From Tepidanaerobacter syntrophicus (lineage in GTDB: Bacteria; Bacillota; Thermosediminibacteria; Thermosediminibacterales; Tepidanaerobacteraceae), in the NCBI RefSeq assembly GCF_001485475.2, contig NZ_DF977003.1, forward strand, positions 186,001-250,000: a stretch of DNA of 64,000 nucleotides, written 5' to 3'. The translations under genes were made by a program, and so were the position numbers. Numbering within the stretch: the first letter of the stretch is position 1; each line of letters starts with the position of its first letter. The notes under the pieces are model-generated. The model ran no database searches. It worked only from the letters and a program-made list of their open reading frames with translations, and was not told the DNA's origin. Below are positions 1-7,651 of this stretch, in pieces.

Positions 1-1
1 A

Positions 2-229
2 AGCGAAGGCTTAATTAAAATAATTGCTGAAGGAAAATATAATCAGATAGTGGGTATGCAGATTATAGGAAAAGATGCAACAGAGATGATTCACGAAGGG
101 GTCCTGGCAGTAAAAGAAGAATTTACTGCAGAGGAGCTGGCGGATACAATTCATGCACATCCTACACTTTCTGAAGGAATTAAAGAAGCGGCTGAAGACA
201 TCTTGGGCATGCCAATAAACAAAGGTTAA
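2..229 (+). CDS. lpdA: Dihydrolipoyl dehydrogenase (E3), C-terminal fragment
   Basis: The window opens inside this gene; only the last 75 codons are present. The fragment is the dimerisation domain of flavoprotein disulfide reductases and carries the HAHPTLSEG motif near its end, whose histidine and glutamate form the active-site base pair that works on the partner subunit in this family. E3 re-oxidises dihydrolipoamide on the E2 lipoyl arm using NAD. It lies directly upstream of the acetoin dehydrogenase genes and is probably their E3, but a terminator and the acoR promoter separate the two units. The FAD-binding and CxxxxC halves are off-window. Confidence 0.9.
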   Translation, partial: SEGLIKIIAEGKYNQIVGMQIIGKDATEMIHEGVLAVKEEFTAEELADTIHAHPTLSEGIKEAAEDILGMPINKG

Positions 230-260
230 AATTAAATACAGCCAAATATTTACTTAAAAT

Positions 261-284
261 AGGGACGTTAACGTCCCTATTTTA
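261..284 (+). terminator. Rho-independent terminator after lpdA
   Basis: A perfect 18-bp palindrome (AGGGACG-TTAA-CGTCCCT) at 261-278 is followed by ATTTTAT. It closes the lpdA transcript before the acoR promoter. Confidence 0.8.
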
Positions 285-307
285 TATGTGAATTTTTTCG
301 CTTAATT

Positions 308-335
308 TTGTAATTTACAAATATTTTGCTATAAT
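308..335 (+). promoter_or_regulatory. Sigma-A promoter of acoR (extended -10)
   Basis: TTGTAA at 308-313, a 16-bp spacer, and TATAAT at 330-335 with TG at 327-328 forming an extended -10. The site is 26 bp before acoR, whose ribosome site GAAGGGAGGG ends 7 nt before the ATG. The regulator thus appears to be made from a housekeeping promoter while its target operon uses sigma-54. Confidence 0.6.
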
Positions 336-361
336 TTAATTATAGAAGGGAGGGATATTAT

Positions 362-2311
362 ATGAAAGATACTTCAGAGCTCATTAAAAAGGCATGGACT
401 GACTTTACCGAGCATGGAATATTAGAATCTGATGTTATAAAAAAAGATGTGGCAGATTCATGGAAAATATGTAAGTCAGCAGGGGTTGATCCGTTAGGCG
501 GTGCCGGTGCAGTTTTAGATAAAACAGCACTTAAAAAACGTCTGAAAGAAAATGAGAATTTAATTAAAATTGCTCATCCTATAATGGAACAAATTTACAA
601 TCAGGTAAGGGGTTCAGGCTTTGTAATCGTTTTGACTGATAAAGACGGCTATCTTATTGATAGAATAGGTGACGAAGGAATAATGGGCGAAGCTAGAAAA
701 ATGAATTTTGTTGAAGGAGCCCTATGGACAGAAAACGCAGTAGGAACTAACGCTATCGGTATGGCTCTGCGCCTTGATAAGCCCATACAGCTTGTAGGAG
801 CTGAACATTACTGCATAACACATCAAACGGGAACCTGCTCTGCCGCCCCTATTCATGACGAAAACGGTCAACTCATAGGTTGCCTGAACATGACAGGATT
901 AAAGGAAGCAGCCCATCCGCATACTCTTGGTATCGTCCTTGCGGGAGCTTATTCGATAGAAAAACAGCTTGCATTAATAAGATCTAATCAAATAATTGAT
1001 ACAGCCTTCAATTCTATAAACGAAGGGATACTTATTACAGATAGCAAGCTAAATTTAATTCTGGCAAATAAAGCAGCTTTAAAAATATTGGGTATCGAGC
1101 AAGAGCAAATATTCCATATTCCGATAGTTTCTCTAATACAGAATCATGAATCAGTTGATGAGATTATAACTTCCTTGAAGCCTATTTTCGATGCCGAATG
1201 CACATTTTGCACAGGAAGCAAGTCTGTTAGAACAACTGCTAATTTTGCGCCGATTCTTGATACTTCGGGAATATCAGGGCTTGTAATAACATTTAAAGAA
1301 GAAAAATATGTGCATAGATTTGTAAACAAGATTGCAGGGTATAGAGCAAACTATGTATTCGAAGATATAGTAGCAGTAAATCCAAACATGAAAAAAGTCA
1401 TAGAATCTGCCCGCAAAGCTTCTATAACCGATTGCAATGTTCTAATAACCGGCGAGAGTGGTACAGGCAAAGAGCTTTTTGCTCAGGCAATCCACAACAA
1501 CAGCAAAAGGGCAAAAGGTCCGTTTGTAGCTGTAAATTGTGCTTCCCTGCCCAAGGACCTGGTAGAAAGTGAATTATTCGGATATGAAAAAGGGGCATTT
1601 ACCGGTGCGAATAAAGAAGGCCATCCCGGAAAGTTTGAACTTGCAGACGGTGGAACAATATTTTTAGATGAAATTGGGGAACTTCCGATTGAGATACAGC
1701 CTAAACTCTTAAGGGTGCTTGATAATCATAAAATCTCAAGGGTAGGCAGCACCCACGAGCGTCAGGTCAACGTGAGAGTGCTGGCGGCTACAAATAAAAA
1801 TTTAAGAAAAGAAGTCGATAATAAAAATTTCAGAGATGATCTTTATTATAGACTAAATGTGATAAATATTACTATACCGCCGCTTAGAAACAGGATGGAA
1901 GATGTAAGGGTATTGGCTAATGTGTTTTTAAGCAGATTAAATAAGGCAAATCCGGAAAACCATAAGGAATTTGACAAGGATTTTATAACCAAACTTGAAA
2001 GATATCATTGGCCGGGGAATGTTCGAGAACTGCAAAATGTTATAGAACGAGCATATTATCTGACCGATGGAAGATTAATTACAGAAGAATACTTACCGGA
2101 AAATATATCAATAGGCCTGAAAAATGAAGACTCAAAATTAAAAGATAACATAATACCGCTGAAAATTATTGAAGAAAGAAGCATCAAAAATACCTTGGCC
2201 GCTTCGGGAGGAGATATTTTAAAGACAGCTGAAATGTTGAATCTAAGTAGAGCTACAATATATCGTAAAATAAAGAAATATAATATTGACGTAAATAGTT
2301 ACAAAAATTAA
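362..2311 (+). CDS. acoR: AcoR-type sigma-54-dependent activator of the acetoin operon
   Basis: A 649-residue enhancer-binding protein. Visible order: N-terminal GAF-like sensor (about 75-200), a PAS-like segment (about 205-310), AAA+ ATPase (about 340-570) with Walker A GESGTGKE near 364-371 and the sigma-54-contacting GAFTGA loop near 411-416, then a Fis-type helix-turn-helix at the C-terminus (AEMLNLSRATIYRKI). Length and order match AcoR. It probably senses acetoin or a related diketone and, bound to the inverted repeats at 2323-2409, drives the -24/-12 promoter at 2455. No receiver domain is present, so control is by ligand rather than phosphorylation. The exact ligand is inferred from the operon downstream. 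Confidence 0.92.
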   Translation: MKDTSELIKKAWTDFTEHGILESDVIKKDVADSWKICKSAGVDPLGGAGAVLDKTALKKRLKENENLIKIAHPIMEQIYNQVRGSGFVIVLTDKDGYLIDRIGDEGIMGEARKMNFVEGALWTENAVGTNAIGMALRLDKPIQLVGAEHYCITHQTGTCSAAPIHDENGQLIGCLNMTGLKEAAHPHTLGIVLAGAYSIEKQLALIRSNQIIDTAFNSINEGILITDSKLNLILANKAALKILGIEQEQIFHIPIVSLIQNHESVDEIITSLKPIFDAECTFCTGSKSVRTTANFAPILDTSGISGLVITFKEEKYVHRFVNKIAGYRANYVFEDIVAVNPNMKKVIESARKASITDCNVLITGESGTGKELFAQAIHNNSKRAKGPFVAVNCASLPKDLVESELFGYEKGAFTGANKEGHPGKFELADGGTIFLDEIGELPIEIQPKLLRVLDNHKISRVGSTHERQVNVRVLAATNKNLRKEVDNKNFRDDLYYRLNVINITIPPLRNRMEDVRVLANVFLSRLNKANPENHKEFDKDFITKLERYHWPGNVRELQNVIERAYYLTDGRLITEEYLPENISIGLKNEDSKLKDNIIPLKIIEERSIKNTLAASGGDILKTAEMLNLSRATIYRKIKKYNIDVNSYKN

Positions 2312-2322
2312 ATTTAAGAGAA

Positions 2323-2409
2323 ATTAGTATCATTTTGAGAAAATACTAATACTTATTTTAAAGTAATCTCAAGTTGAGACAAATTATTTTGTATCAAAAT
2401 GAGATTACT
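2323..2409 (+). promoter_or_regulatory. Upstream activator sites (inverted repeats) for AcoR
   Basis: Nested inverted repeats fill the acoR-operon gap. ATTAGTAT at 2323-2330 mirrors ATACTAAT at 2343-2350. AGTAATCTCA at 2362-2371 mirrors TGAGATTACT at 2400-2409. Inside the latter is an imperfect palindrome with arms TTGAGACAAA (2374-2383) and TTTGTATCAA (2388-2397). The centre lies about 95 bp before the predicted start, a usual distance for sigma-54 enhancers. Assignment to AcoR is inferred from position. Confidence 0.6.
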
Positions 2410-2425
2410 GTTTTTACAAATGGCG

Positions 2426-2456
2426 AAAGCCCCGATAATCGGGGCTTTGTTTTTTT
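2426..2456 (+). terminator. Terminator of acoR
   Basis: AAAGCCCCGAT at 2426-2436 pairs perfectly with ATCGGGGCTTT at 2438-2448, followed by G and seven T. The T tract abuts the sigma-54 promoter, so acoR transcription should stop before the operon. Confidence 0.85.
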
Positions 2457-2472
2457 GGCACGATACTTGCTT
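2455..2472 (+). promoter_or_regulatory. Sigma-54 (-24/-12) promoter of the acetoin operon
   Basis: TTGGCACGATACTTGCTT has the invariant GG at 2457-2458 and GC at 2469-2470 with exactly 10 bp between them, matching TGGCAC-N5-TTGC. The predicted start is near 2482, giving a roughly 20-nt leader before the first gene. It implies an rpoN gene elsewhere. Confidence 0.9.
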
Positions 2473-2501
2473 GATTTATGTAATGGAGGGAGGCGGTATT
2501 T

Positions 2502-2870
2502 ATTAAACGTTTCATTATAGAATTTGGTTATGGCATAGATTTACATGGTCAAGACGTGACTAATGCGGCTAAGAAAGCTGTAAAAGATGCAATTTCTCAT
2601 AGCTGTTTATCAGGACTTGTGGAGATATTAGATGTTGAATTAGATGATGTGATTGTAGATGTAACAGTTGCGGTATCAAAGCCGGAAGAAATTCGGGAGG
2701 AGGTGATAAAATCTGTTTTGCCTATCGGTAAAAAGAAAGTTACGGCAGTAAAAGGAGGCATGAGAGTATCAGGGATTTTTATACCGGGTTTTGAAGACAA
2801 GGATGATACTGTAGAAGTTGCTGTGGCATGTGTGACAGTTGGCATAGAAGATAAGAATTTACAAAAATAA
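2502..2870 (+). CDS. Lin0512 family protein, apparent ATT start
   Basis: First gene of the sigma-54 operon, about 122 residues. From the ATT at 2502 the frame reads a family-like N-terminus with GYGIDLHGQD at residues 9-18, then a compact alpha/beta protein. The first ordinary start in this frame (GTG at 2556) would delete that motif and has no ribosome site, while GGAGGGAGG at 2485-2493 lies 8 nt before the ATT. Lin0512 proteins have no established reaction, but they recur with dehydrogenase clusters. Acceptor or helper roles in acetoin breakdown can only be guessed from position. The family call is good; the start is unusual but well supported. Confidence 0.75.
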   Translation: MKRFIIEFGYGIDLHGQDVTNAAKKAVKDAISHSCLSGLVEILDVELDDVIVDVTVAVSKPEEIREEVIKSVLPIGKKKVTAVKGGMRVSGIFIPGFEDKDDTVEVAVACVTVGIEDKNLQK

Positions 2871-2891
2871 ATTTTGGGGAGGCTTGATTTT

Positions 2892-3878
2892 ATGGACTTT
2901 TCAAAAGAAATTTTGCTTGATATGTATACCAGAATGCTTAGAATAAGAAAATTCGAGCTAAAAGCAGCTGAATTATTTGCCGCAGGCGAACTAGGCGGAT
3001 TTGTGCACTTATATGCAGGAGAAGAAGCAACAGCCGTTGGCGTGTGCGAAAACCTTTCGGATGATGATTACATTACCAGTACCCACAGAGGCCATGGACA
3101 TGTTATAGCAAAAGGCGGAGAGCCTAAGTATATGATGGCTGAACTTTATGGCAAAGAAACCGGGTACTGCAAAGGAAAAGGCGGTTCAATGCACATAGCT
3201 GATGCCACAAAGGGCATATTAGGTGCAAATGGTATAGTTGGTGCAGGATTGCCTATTGCTACAGGAGCGGCTCTTTCTATAAAGCTTAGAGGAAGCGATC
3301 AAGTGGCTGTATGCTTCTTTGGCGATGGTGCATCTAACCAAGGGACATTTCATGAATCAATGAACATGGCATCTGTGTGGAAACTACCGGTAGTCTATAT
3401 ATGCGAGAATAATCTGTATGGTGAGTTTACAAGTCAGAAAGACCATCAAGCCATAACTGATGTAGCAGATAGAGCGATAGCGTATGGTTTTCCGGGAATT
3501 ACCGTAGATGGTAATGATGTATTGGCTGTTTATGAAGCAACAAATGAAGCAATAAAAAGAGCAAAGGACGGAGCAGGACCGACCCTCATAGAATGCAAGA
3601 CCTATAGACTTAGAGGACATTTTGAAGGCGATCCGCAGCTTTACAGAAGCAAAGAAGAAGTAGAAGAATGGGCTAAAAAAGATCCAATACCAAGATTTGA
3701 AAAGTATCTCCTGGAAAATAATATAGCAAGCGAGGAAGAAATTAAAAAAATACAAAATAATATAGATCAAGAAATCGAAGACGCAGTAAAATTTGCAAAA
3801 GAAAGTAAAGAACCCGAAGAAAAAGCAGCGGTTGAAGATGTTTACACAGATATTGTGGAGGAGGTGCGGGTAAGGTGA
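2892..3878 (+). CDS. acoA: Acetoin dehydrogenase E1 alpha subunit
   Basis: TPP-dependent E1 alpha subunit (328 residues). The TPP/Mg motif begins GDGASNQG near residue 144 and ends with ENN. The family's N-terminal segment (RKFELKAAELFAAGEL) and the CKGKGGSMHIAD segment are present. With AcoB it cleaves acetoin, releases acetaldehyde and passes the acetyl group to the E2 lipoyl arm. ATG 2892 is chosen because GGGGAGG at 2876-2882 precedes it; the earlier in-frame TTG at 2874 overlaps that site. Its stop overlaps the acoB start. Confidence 0.95.
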   Translation: MDFSKEILLDMYTRMLRIRKFELKAAELFAAGELGGFVHLYAGEEATAVGVCENLSDDDYITSTHRGHGHVIAKGGEPKYMMAELYGKETGYCKGKGGSMHIADATKGILGANGIVGAGLPIATGAALSIKLRGSDQVAVCFFGDGASNQGTFHESMNMASVWKLPVVYICENNLYGEFTSQKDHQAITDVADRAIAYGFPGITVDGNDVLAVYEATNEAIKRAKDGAGPTLIECKTYRLRGHFEGDPQLYRSKEEVEEWAKKDPIPRFEKYLLENNIASEEEIKKIQNNIDQEIEDAVKFAKESKEPEEKAAVEDVYTDIVEEVRVR

Positions 3879-4840
3879 GAAAGATGAATTTTGCCCAAGC
3901 TATAAACGAGGCGTTAAGAAATGAACTAAAAAGAGACCCTAAAGTATTTTTAATGGGTGAAGACGTAGTTCACGGAGTTTTCGGAGTGACGGCTGGTTTA
4001 ATAGATGAGTTTGGCAAAGAAAGGGTAAGGAATACACCTATTTCCGAAGAAGCTATTGCAGGCGGAGCAGTTGGAGCTGCAGCTGCCGGCAGCAGGCCTG
4101 TAGCCGAGATTATGTTCATAGATTTTGCCACAGTTGCAATGGATCAAATCGTAAATCAAGCTGCCAAAATGCGCTATATGTTTGGCGGCAGAATAACACT
4201 TCCTATAACCTTTAGAACCATGGTGGGTGCAGGCATACAAGCGGCAGCTCAGCATTCCCAAAGCCTTGAAGCATGGTTTACTCATGTGCCGGGCCTTAAG
4301 GTGGTCTACCCATCAACTCCGAAGGATGCTTTAGGTCTTACGATAGCAGCAATTAGGGATGACAATCCAGTGATAGTGTTAGAACATAAGCTTTTGTATG
4401 CCATGGAAGGAGAAGTTCCCGACGAAAACGAGCCTATTCCCATTGGCGTAGCTGATATTAAAAGAGAAGGTAAAGATGTGACCATTATTGCAACTGGTAT
4501 GATGGTTCACAAAGCGCTAAATGCTGCAAATCAACTGGCATCAAATGGTGTCGAGGCCGAAATAGTGGATCCAAGAAGCCTGTTTCCAATAGATAAGGAT
4601 ATGATTTACGATTCTGTAAAAAAGACACATAAAGTAGTTATAGTAAGCGAAGAAGTAAAAAGAGGTGCCTGGACGGCTGAGCTTGCATCTATGATTGCGG
4701 AAGATGTATTTGATTATTTAGATGCCCCAATTATGAGAATAGGAGCACTGAATACCCCTATACCTTTTTCTAAAACTCTTGAAAATTTTGTTGTGCCAAA
4801 TGAAACAGATATTATCAAAGCAGTCCAAGCTATAGTGTGA
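3875..4840 (+). CDS. acoB: Acetoin dehydrogenase E1 beta subunit
   Basis: 321 residues, full length for the transketolase-like beta subunit, with the GEDVV, EEAIAGGAVGAA and VEAEIVDPRSLFPID-type segments of this family. It pairs with AcoA to form the heterotetramer that binds TPP at the subunit interface. GTG at 3875 overlaps the acoA stop (GTGA) and sits 8 nt after GGAGGAGGTG, so translation is likely coupled. An ATG at 3884 is a weaker alternative. Confidence 0.95.
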   Translation: MRKMNFAQAINEALRNELKRDPKVFLMGEDVVHGVFGVTAGLIDEFGKERVRNTPISEEAIAGGAVGAAAAGSRPVAEIMFIDFATVAMDQIVNQAAKMRYMFGGRITLPITFRTMVGAGIQAAAQHSQSLEAWFTHVPGLKVVYPSTPKDALGLTIAAIRDDNPVIVLEHKLLYAMEGEVPDENEPIPIGVADIKREGKDVTIIATGMMVHKALNAANQLASNGVEAEIVDPRSLFPIDKDMIYDSVKKTHKVVIVSEEVKRGAWTAELASMIAEDVFDYLDAPIMRIGALNTPIPFSKTLENFVVPNETDIIKAVQAIV

Positions 4841-4842
4841 AG

Positions 4843-4876
4843 CTTGCAGAGGGGAGACCCTCTGCCCCTCTGCAAG
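4843..4876 (+). promoter_or_regulatory. Intercistronic hairpin between acoB and acoX
   Basis: CTTGCAGAGGGG (4843-4854) and CCCCTCTGCAAG (4865-4876) form a perfect 12-bp stem with a 10-nt loop. No T tract follows; instead AAAGGAGG of the acoX ribosome site begins at 4877. It looks like an RNA processing or stability element that could set the ratio of E1 to downstream products, rather than a terminator. Confidence 0.65.
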
Positions 4877-4890
4877 AAAGGAGGACATCT

Positions 4891-5892
4891 ATGACAAGCA
4901 TAGGAATAATCGCAAATCCTGCATCAGGAAAAGATATAAGAAGACTTGTATCTCATGCAACAGTAATAGATAACAATGAAAAGGTCAATATTGTTGAGAG
5001 AATAATTTTAGCTGCCCAGCATTTTGGAGTAGACAGTGTTTACATTATGCCGGATACGTTTCACATAGGCCTGAAAGCAATAGATGCATTGGTTTCGTTA
5101 AAACAACTTAAATGCAATGCTGAGGTAATAGAACAAGAAATAACTTACAGCATTGAAGATACAATAAAAGCAACTATAGAGATGGAAAAAATAGGAGTCG
5201 GATGCATCGTTTCACTAGGAGGAGATGGAACCAATAGAGCAATTGCGAAGGCTATAGGCGATACTCCACTACTTCCGATATCGACAGGTACAAATAATGT
5301 GTATCCGGAAATGATCGAAGGGACATTAGGAGGAATGGCTGCAGCCGTTACTGCTTCTAAAAAGTATGATTTAACAAGCTTTTGCGAGAAAGATAAAAGA
5401 ATAGAAGTTTATAAAAACGGTGAAATGTTAGATATAGCTCTTATTGATGCTGCAGTTTCTAGAGAGAATTTTGTAGGATCCCGTGCCATTTGGGATATAT
5501 CGACAATATCAGATATTTTCGTAACGCGAGCGCACCCATGCTCAATAGGACTCTCTTCGATAGCAGGATGTTTTATGAAAGTTTTGCGCGAAGATGAGTT
5601 TGGGCTCCATGCAAGGATTGGCGATAATGGAGGGAAAGTGGTAAGCGCACCGATTTCTGCAGGTGTAATAAGAGATGTAAGTGTTTTGGATTACGAAAAA
5701 ATGTACTTAAGCAAAGAATATTCCTATGTGATGGAATTTGCAGGTACTTTAGCATTAGATGGCGAAAGAGAAATATTTGTCAAGAAAGGCCAAAAATTGA
5801 ATATTAAACTTACAAGAAACGGACCTTTGAGAGTAGATGCAAAAAAAGCATTAGAAATAGCGCAGGAGTCGGGATTTTTCGTAAAGGAGTGA
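4891..5892 (+). CDS. acoX: AcoX, NAD-kinase-fold protein of the acetoin operon
   Basis: 333 residues. Like other AcoX proteins it resembles ATP-NAD kinases: IANPASGKD near residue 8 and GGDGTNR near residues 110-116 form the diacylglycerol/NAD-kinase nucleotide site. Its reaction in acetoin use is not established. ATG 4891 follows AAAGGAGG by about 6 nt; the open frame extends back to GTG 4837, but that stretch is the intercistronic hairpin. It ends 4 nt before acoC. Confidence 0.88.
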   Translation: MTSIGIIANPASGKDIRRLVSHATVIDNNEKVNIVERIILAAQHFGVDSVYIMPDTFHIGLKAIDALVSLKQLKCNAEVIEQEITYSIEDTIKATIEMEKIGVGCIVSLGGDGTNRAIAKAIGDTPLLPISTGTNNVYPEMIEGTLGGMAAAVTASKKYDLTSFCEKDKRIEVYKNGEMLDIALIDAAVSRENFVGSRAIWDISTISDIFVTRAHPCSIGLSSIAGCFMKVLREDEFGLHARIGDNGGKVVSAPISAGVIRDVSVLDYEKMYLSKEYSYVMEFAGTLALDGEREIFVKKGQKLNIKLTRNGPLRVDAKKALEIAQESGFFVKE

Positions 5893-5896
5893 GAAC

Positions 5897-7042
5897 ATGG
5901 CGGTAAATGTTGTTATGCCAAAACTTGGCCTTACAATGACTAAAGGAACTTTAAATAAATGGCTTATAAAAGTAGGAGATAAGGTAAAAAAAGGAGATGC
6001 GGTAGCTGAAATATCTTCCGAAAAAATTACAAATGTCGTAGAAGCCCCGGCTGATGGTATCCTTGGCAAAATCCTAGTTAACGAAGGGGAAGAAGTGCCT
6101 GTAGCAACACCCATAGGTATAATTATCAGCGAAGGAGAAAAATTAGACGAAATCCCTAAAGCAGCGGCAAAAGAAGAAGCGGTTACCCCACCGTCTGAAG
6201 GCTTCATAAAAGCCACCCCTATCGCAAAGAAATTGGCAAAAGAAAATGGCCTTGACTTATCTCAAATTCAGGGGACAGGCCCCGGAGGCAGAATAACGGA
6301 AGAGGATGTAAAGAACTATATGGCATCAAAGACTGCCGGCACCAAAGAAAAGGAAGAAAAAGCTGAAGTAGAAAAAATTCCTATGGACAACATGCGAAAA
6401 ATAATCGCTCAAAGGATGAAGCAAAGCTGGACACAGGCACCTCATGTCACAGAAAATATAAAAATTGATGCGACAGAAATGGTAGATTTTAGAAGTAAAC
6501 TAAATATGAATGAGAAAATTAAAATAACCTTTACCGACATAATAGTAAAAGCCTGTGCTATAGCTATTAAAAAATATCCCAATATAAATTGGTCTACCGA
6601 TGGAGAATTTATAATCAAAAATAAGAATATCAATATCGGCGTAGCAGTGGCGTTGGAAAATGGATTGATTGTTCCCGTGGTAAGGGATGTAGATAAAAAA
6701 TCTCTTAAAGAAATATCTGATTGCATCAAGGATTTAAGCATAAGAGCTAGAGAAAATAGGCTGCAACCTGATGAAACAATAGGAGGCACCTTTACGGTAA
6801 CTAATCTGGGAATGTACGAAATTGACAGCTTTACGCCAATAATTAATCCACCTGAAAGTGCAATATTAGGCGTAAATCGGATTTATCAAGAACCTGCCGT
6901 GATAAACGATAATATAACCATACGTCAAAGCATGACCCTTAGCCTGTCTTTTGACCACAGAATCATAGACGGAGCTGCAGCAGCGAAATTCTTGCTTTAT
7001 TTAAAACAAGTCCTGGAAAATCCTGCCACGCTAGCGCTATAA
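5897..7042 (+). CDS. acoC: Acetoin dehydrogenase E2, dihydrolipoyl acetyltransferase
   Basis: 381 residues with the full 2-oxoacid dehydrogenase E2 layout: one N-terminal lipoyl domain with Lys43 in SSEKI as the lipoylated residue, a peripheral subunit-binding domain at about 106-142 (ATPIAKKLAKENG, GTGPGGRI), and a catalytic acetyltransferase domain ending in FDHRIIDG with His354 and Asp358. It transfers the acetyl group from E1 to CoA and carries electrons to E3. It is followed 39 nt later by the VOC gene. Confidence 0.95.
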   Translation: MAVNVVMPKLGLTMTKGTLNKWLIKVGDKVKKGDAVAEISSEKITNVVEAPADGILGKILVNEGEEVPVATPIGIIISEGEKLDEIPKAAAKEEAVTPPSEGFIKATPIAKKLAKENGLDLSQIQGTGPGGRITEEDVKNYMASKTAGTKEKEEKAEVEKIPMDNMRKIIAQRMKQSWTQAPHVTENIKIDATEMVDFRSKLNMNEKIKITFTDIIVKACAIAIKKYPNINWSTDGEFIIKNKNINIGVAVALENGLIVPVVRDVDKKSLKEISDCIKDLSIRARENRLQPDETIGGTFTVTNLGMYEIDSFTPIINPPESAILGVNRIYQEPAVINDNITIRQSMTLSLSFDHRIIDGAAAAKFLLYLKQVLENPATLAL

Positions 7043-7081
7043 GTCCGAAATAAAAATTATAAAAGAAGGAGGTGTGAAAAT

Positions 7082-7570
7082 ATGCAAAAACCAATATTTA
7101 AAAACCTTCTTCAAGTAGGCATAGTGGTAGACGATTTAGATAAATACTTGAAAAAGTATTATGATGAATACGGAATAGGGCCATGGGTAATTCTAGATTT
7201 CAACAAAGATACCGTAAAAAATATGACTATAAAGGGTAAACGTGTAGATTACGCAATGAGGCTTGCTACTTGTGATTTTAATGGAATTCAATGGGAACTT
7301 ATACAACCTCTTGATGACAAATGCGTATATTACGACTTTCTAAAAACCAATGGACCGGGAATTCATCACGTGGCACTTGGCATAGATAATTATGACGATG
7401 TTGTTAAATTCCTTGCAGATAAAGGTATCCATGAACTTCAAGGCGGAAATTACATGGGGCTGCAATATACCTACTTTGACTTAACAGACGAGCTGGCGCT
7501 AATAGGTGAAATATATAACGGAGAAGTGGTAATGCCGGAAGATGCGCCGACTTATCCGCCAAAATGCTAA
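7082..7570 (+). CDS. VOC (glyoxalase/epimerase-fold) protein at the end of the acetoin operon
   Basis: 162 residues with two beta-alpha-beta-beta-beta halves: LLQVGIVVDD at the start, GIHHVALG in the second half, WELIQP and ALIGEIY supplying glutamates. This resembles methylmalonyl-CoA epimerase-like VOC proteins, but the first metal ligand, normally His in HVGIVV, is Gln11. Three of four canonical metal positions remain (Glu, His, Glu), and Gln could still coordinate. The gene sits 39 nt after acoC behind AGGAGGTG and before the operon terminator. Substrate unknown; a role in handling diketones, aldehydes or acyl-CoA is inference. Confidence 0.75.
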   Translation: MQKPIFKNLLQVGIVVDDLDKYLKKYYDEYGIGPWVILDFNKDTVKNMTIKGKRVDYAMRLATCDFNGIQWELIQPLDDKCVYYDFLKTNGPGIHHVALGIDNYDDVVKFLADKGIHELQGGNYMGLQYTYFDLTDELALIGEIYNGEVVMPEDAPTYPPKC

Positions 7571-7612
7571 AACTATTTATTCATTAAATTTATACATTAA
7601 AGAGATCTTAAG

Positions 7613-7645
7613 AAGATAGCGTCATATCGAACATGACACTATCTT
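7613..7645. terminator. Bidirectional terminator between acetoin operon and hisD-like gene
   Basis: AAGATAGCGTCAT at 7613-7625 pairs with ATGACACTATCTT at 7633-7645 with one mismatch. T-rich sequence follows on the + side and A-rich sequence precedes it, so it can serve both convergent units. Confidence 0.75.
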
Positions 7646-7651
7646 CTTTGC

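Noticed and set aside
4837-4890. Upstream GTG start for acoX at 4837
   Set aside because: This stretch is a perfect hairpin, has no ribosome site and precedes a well-placed AAAGGAGG and ATG at 4891.
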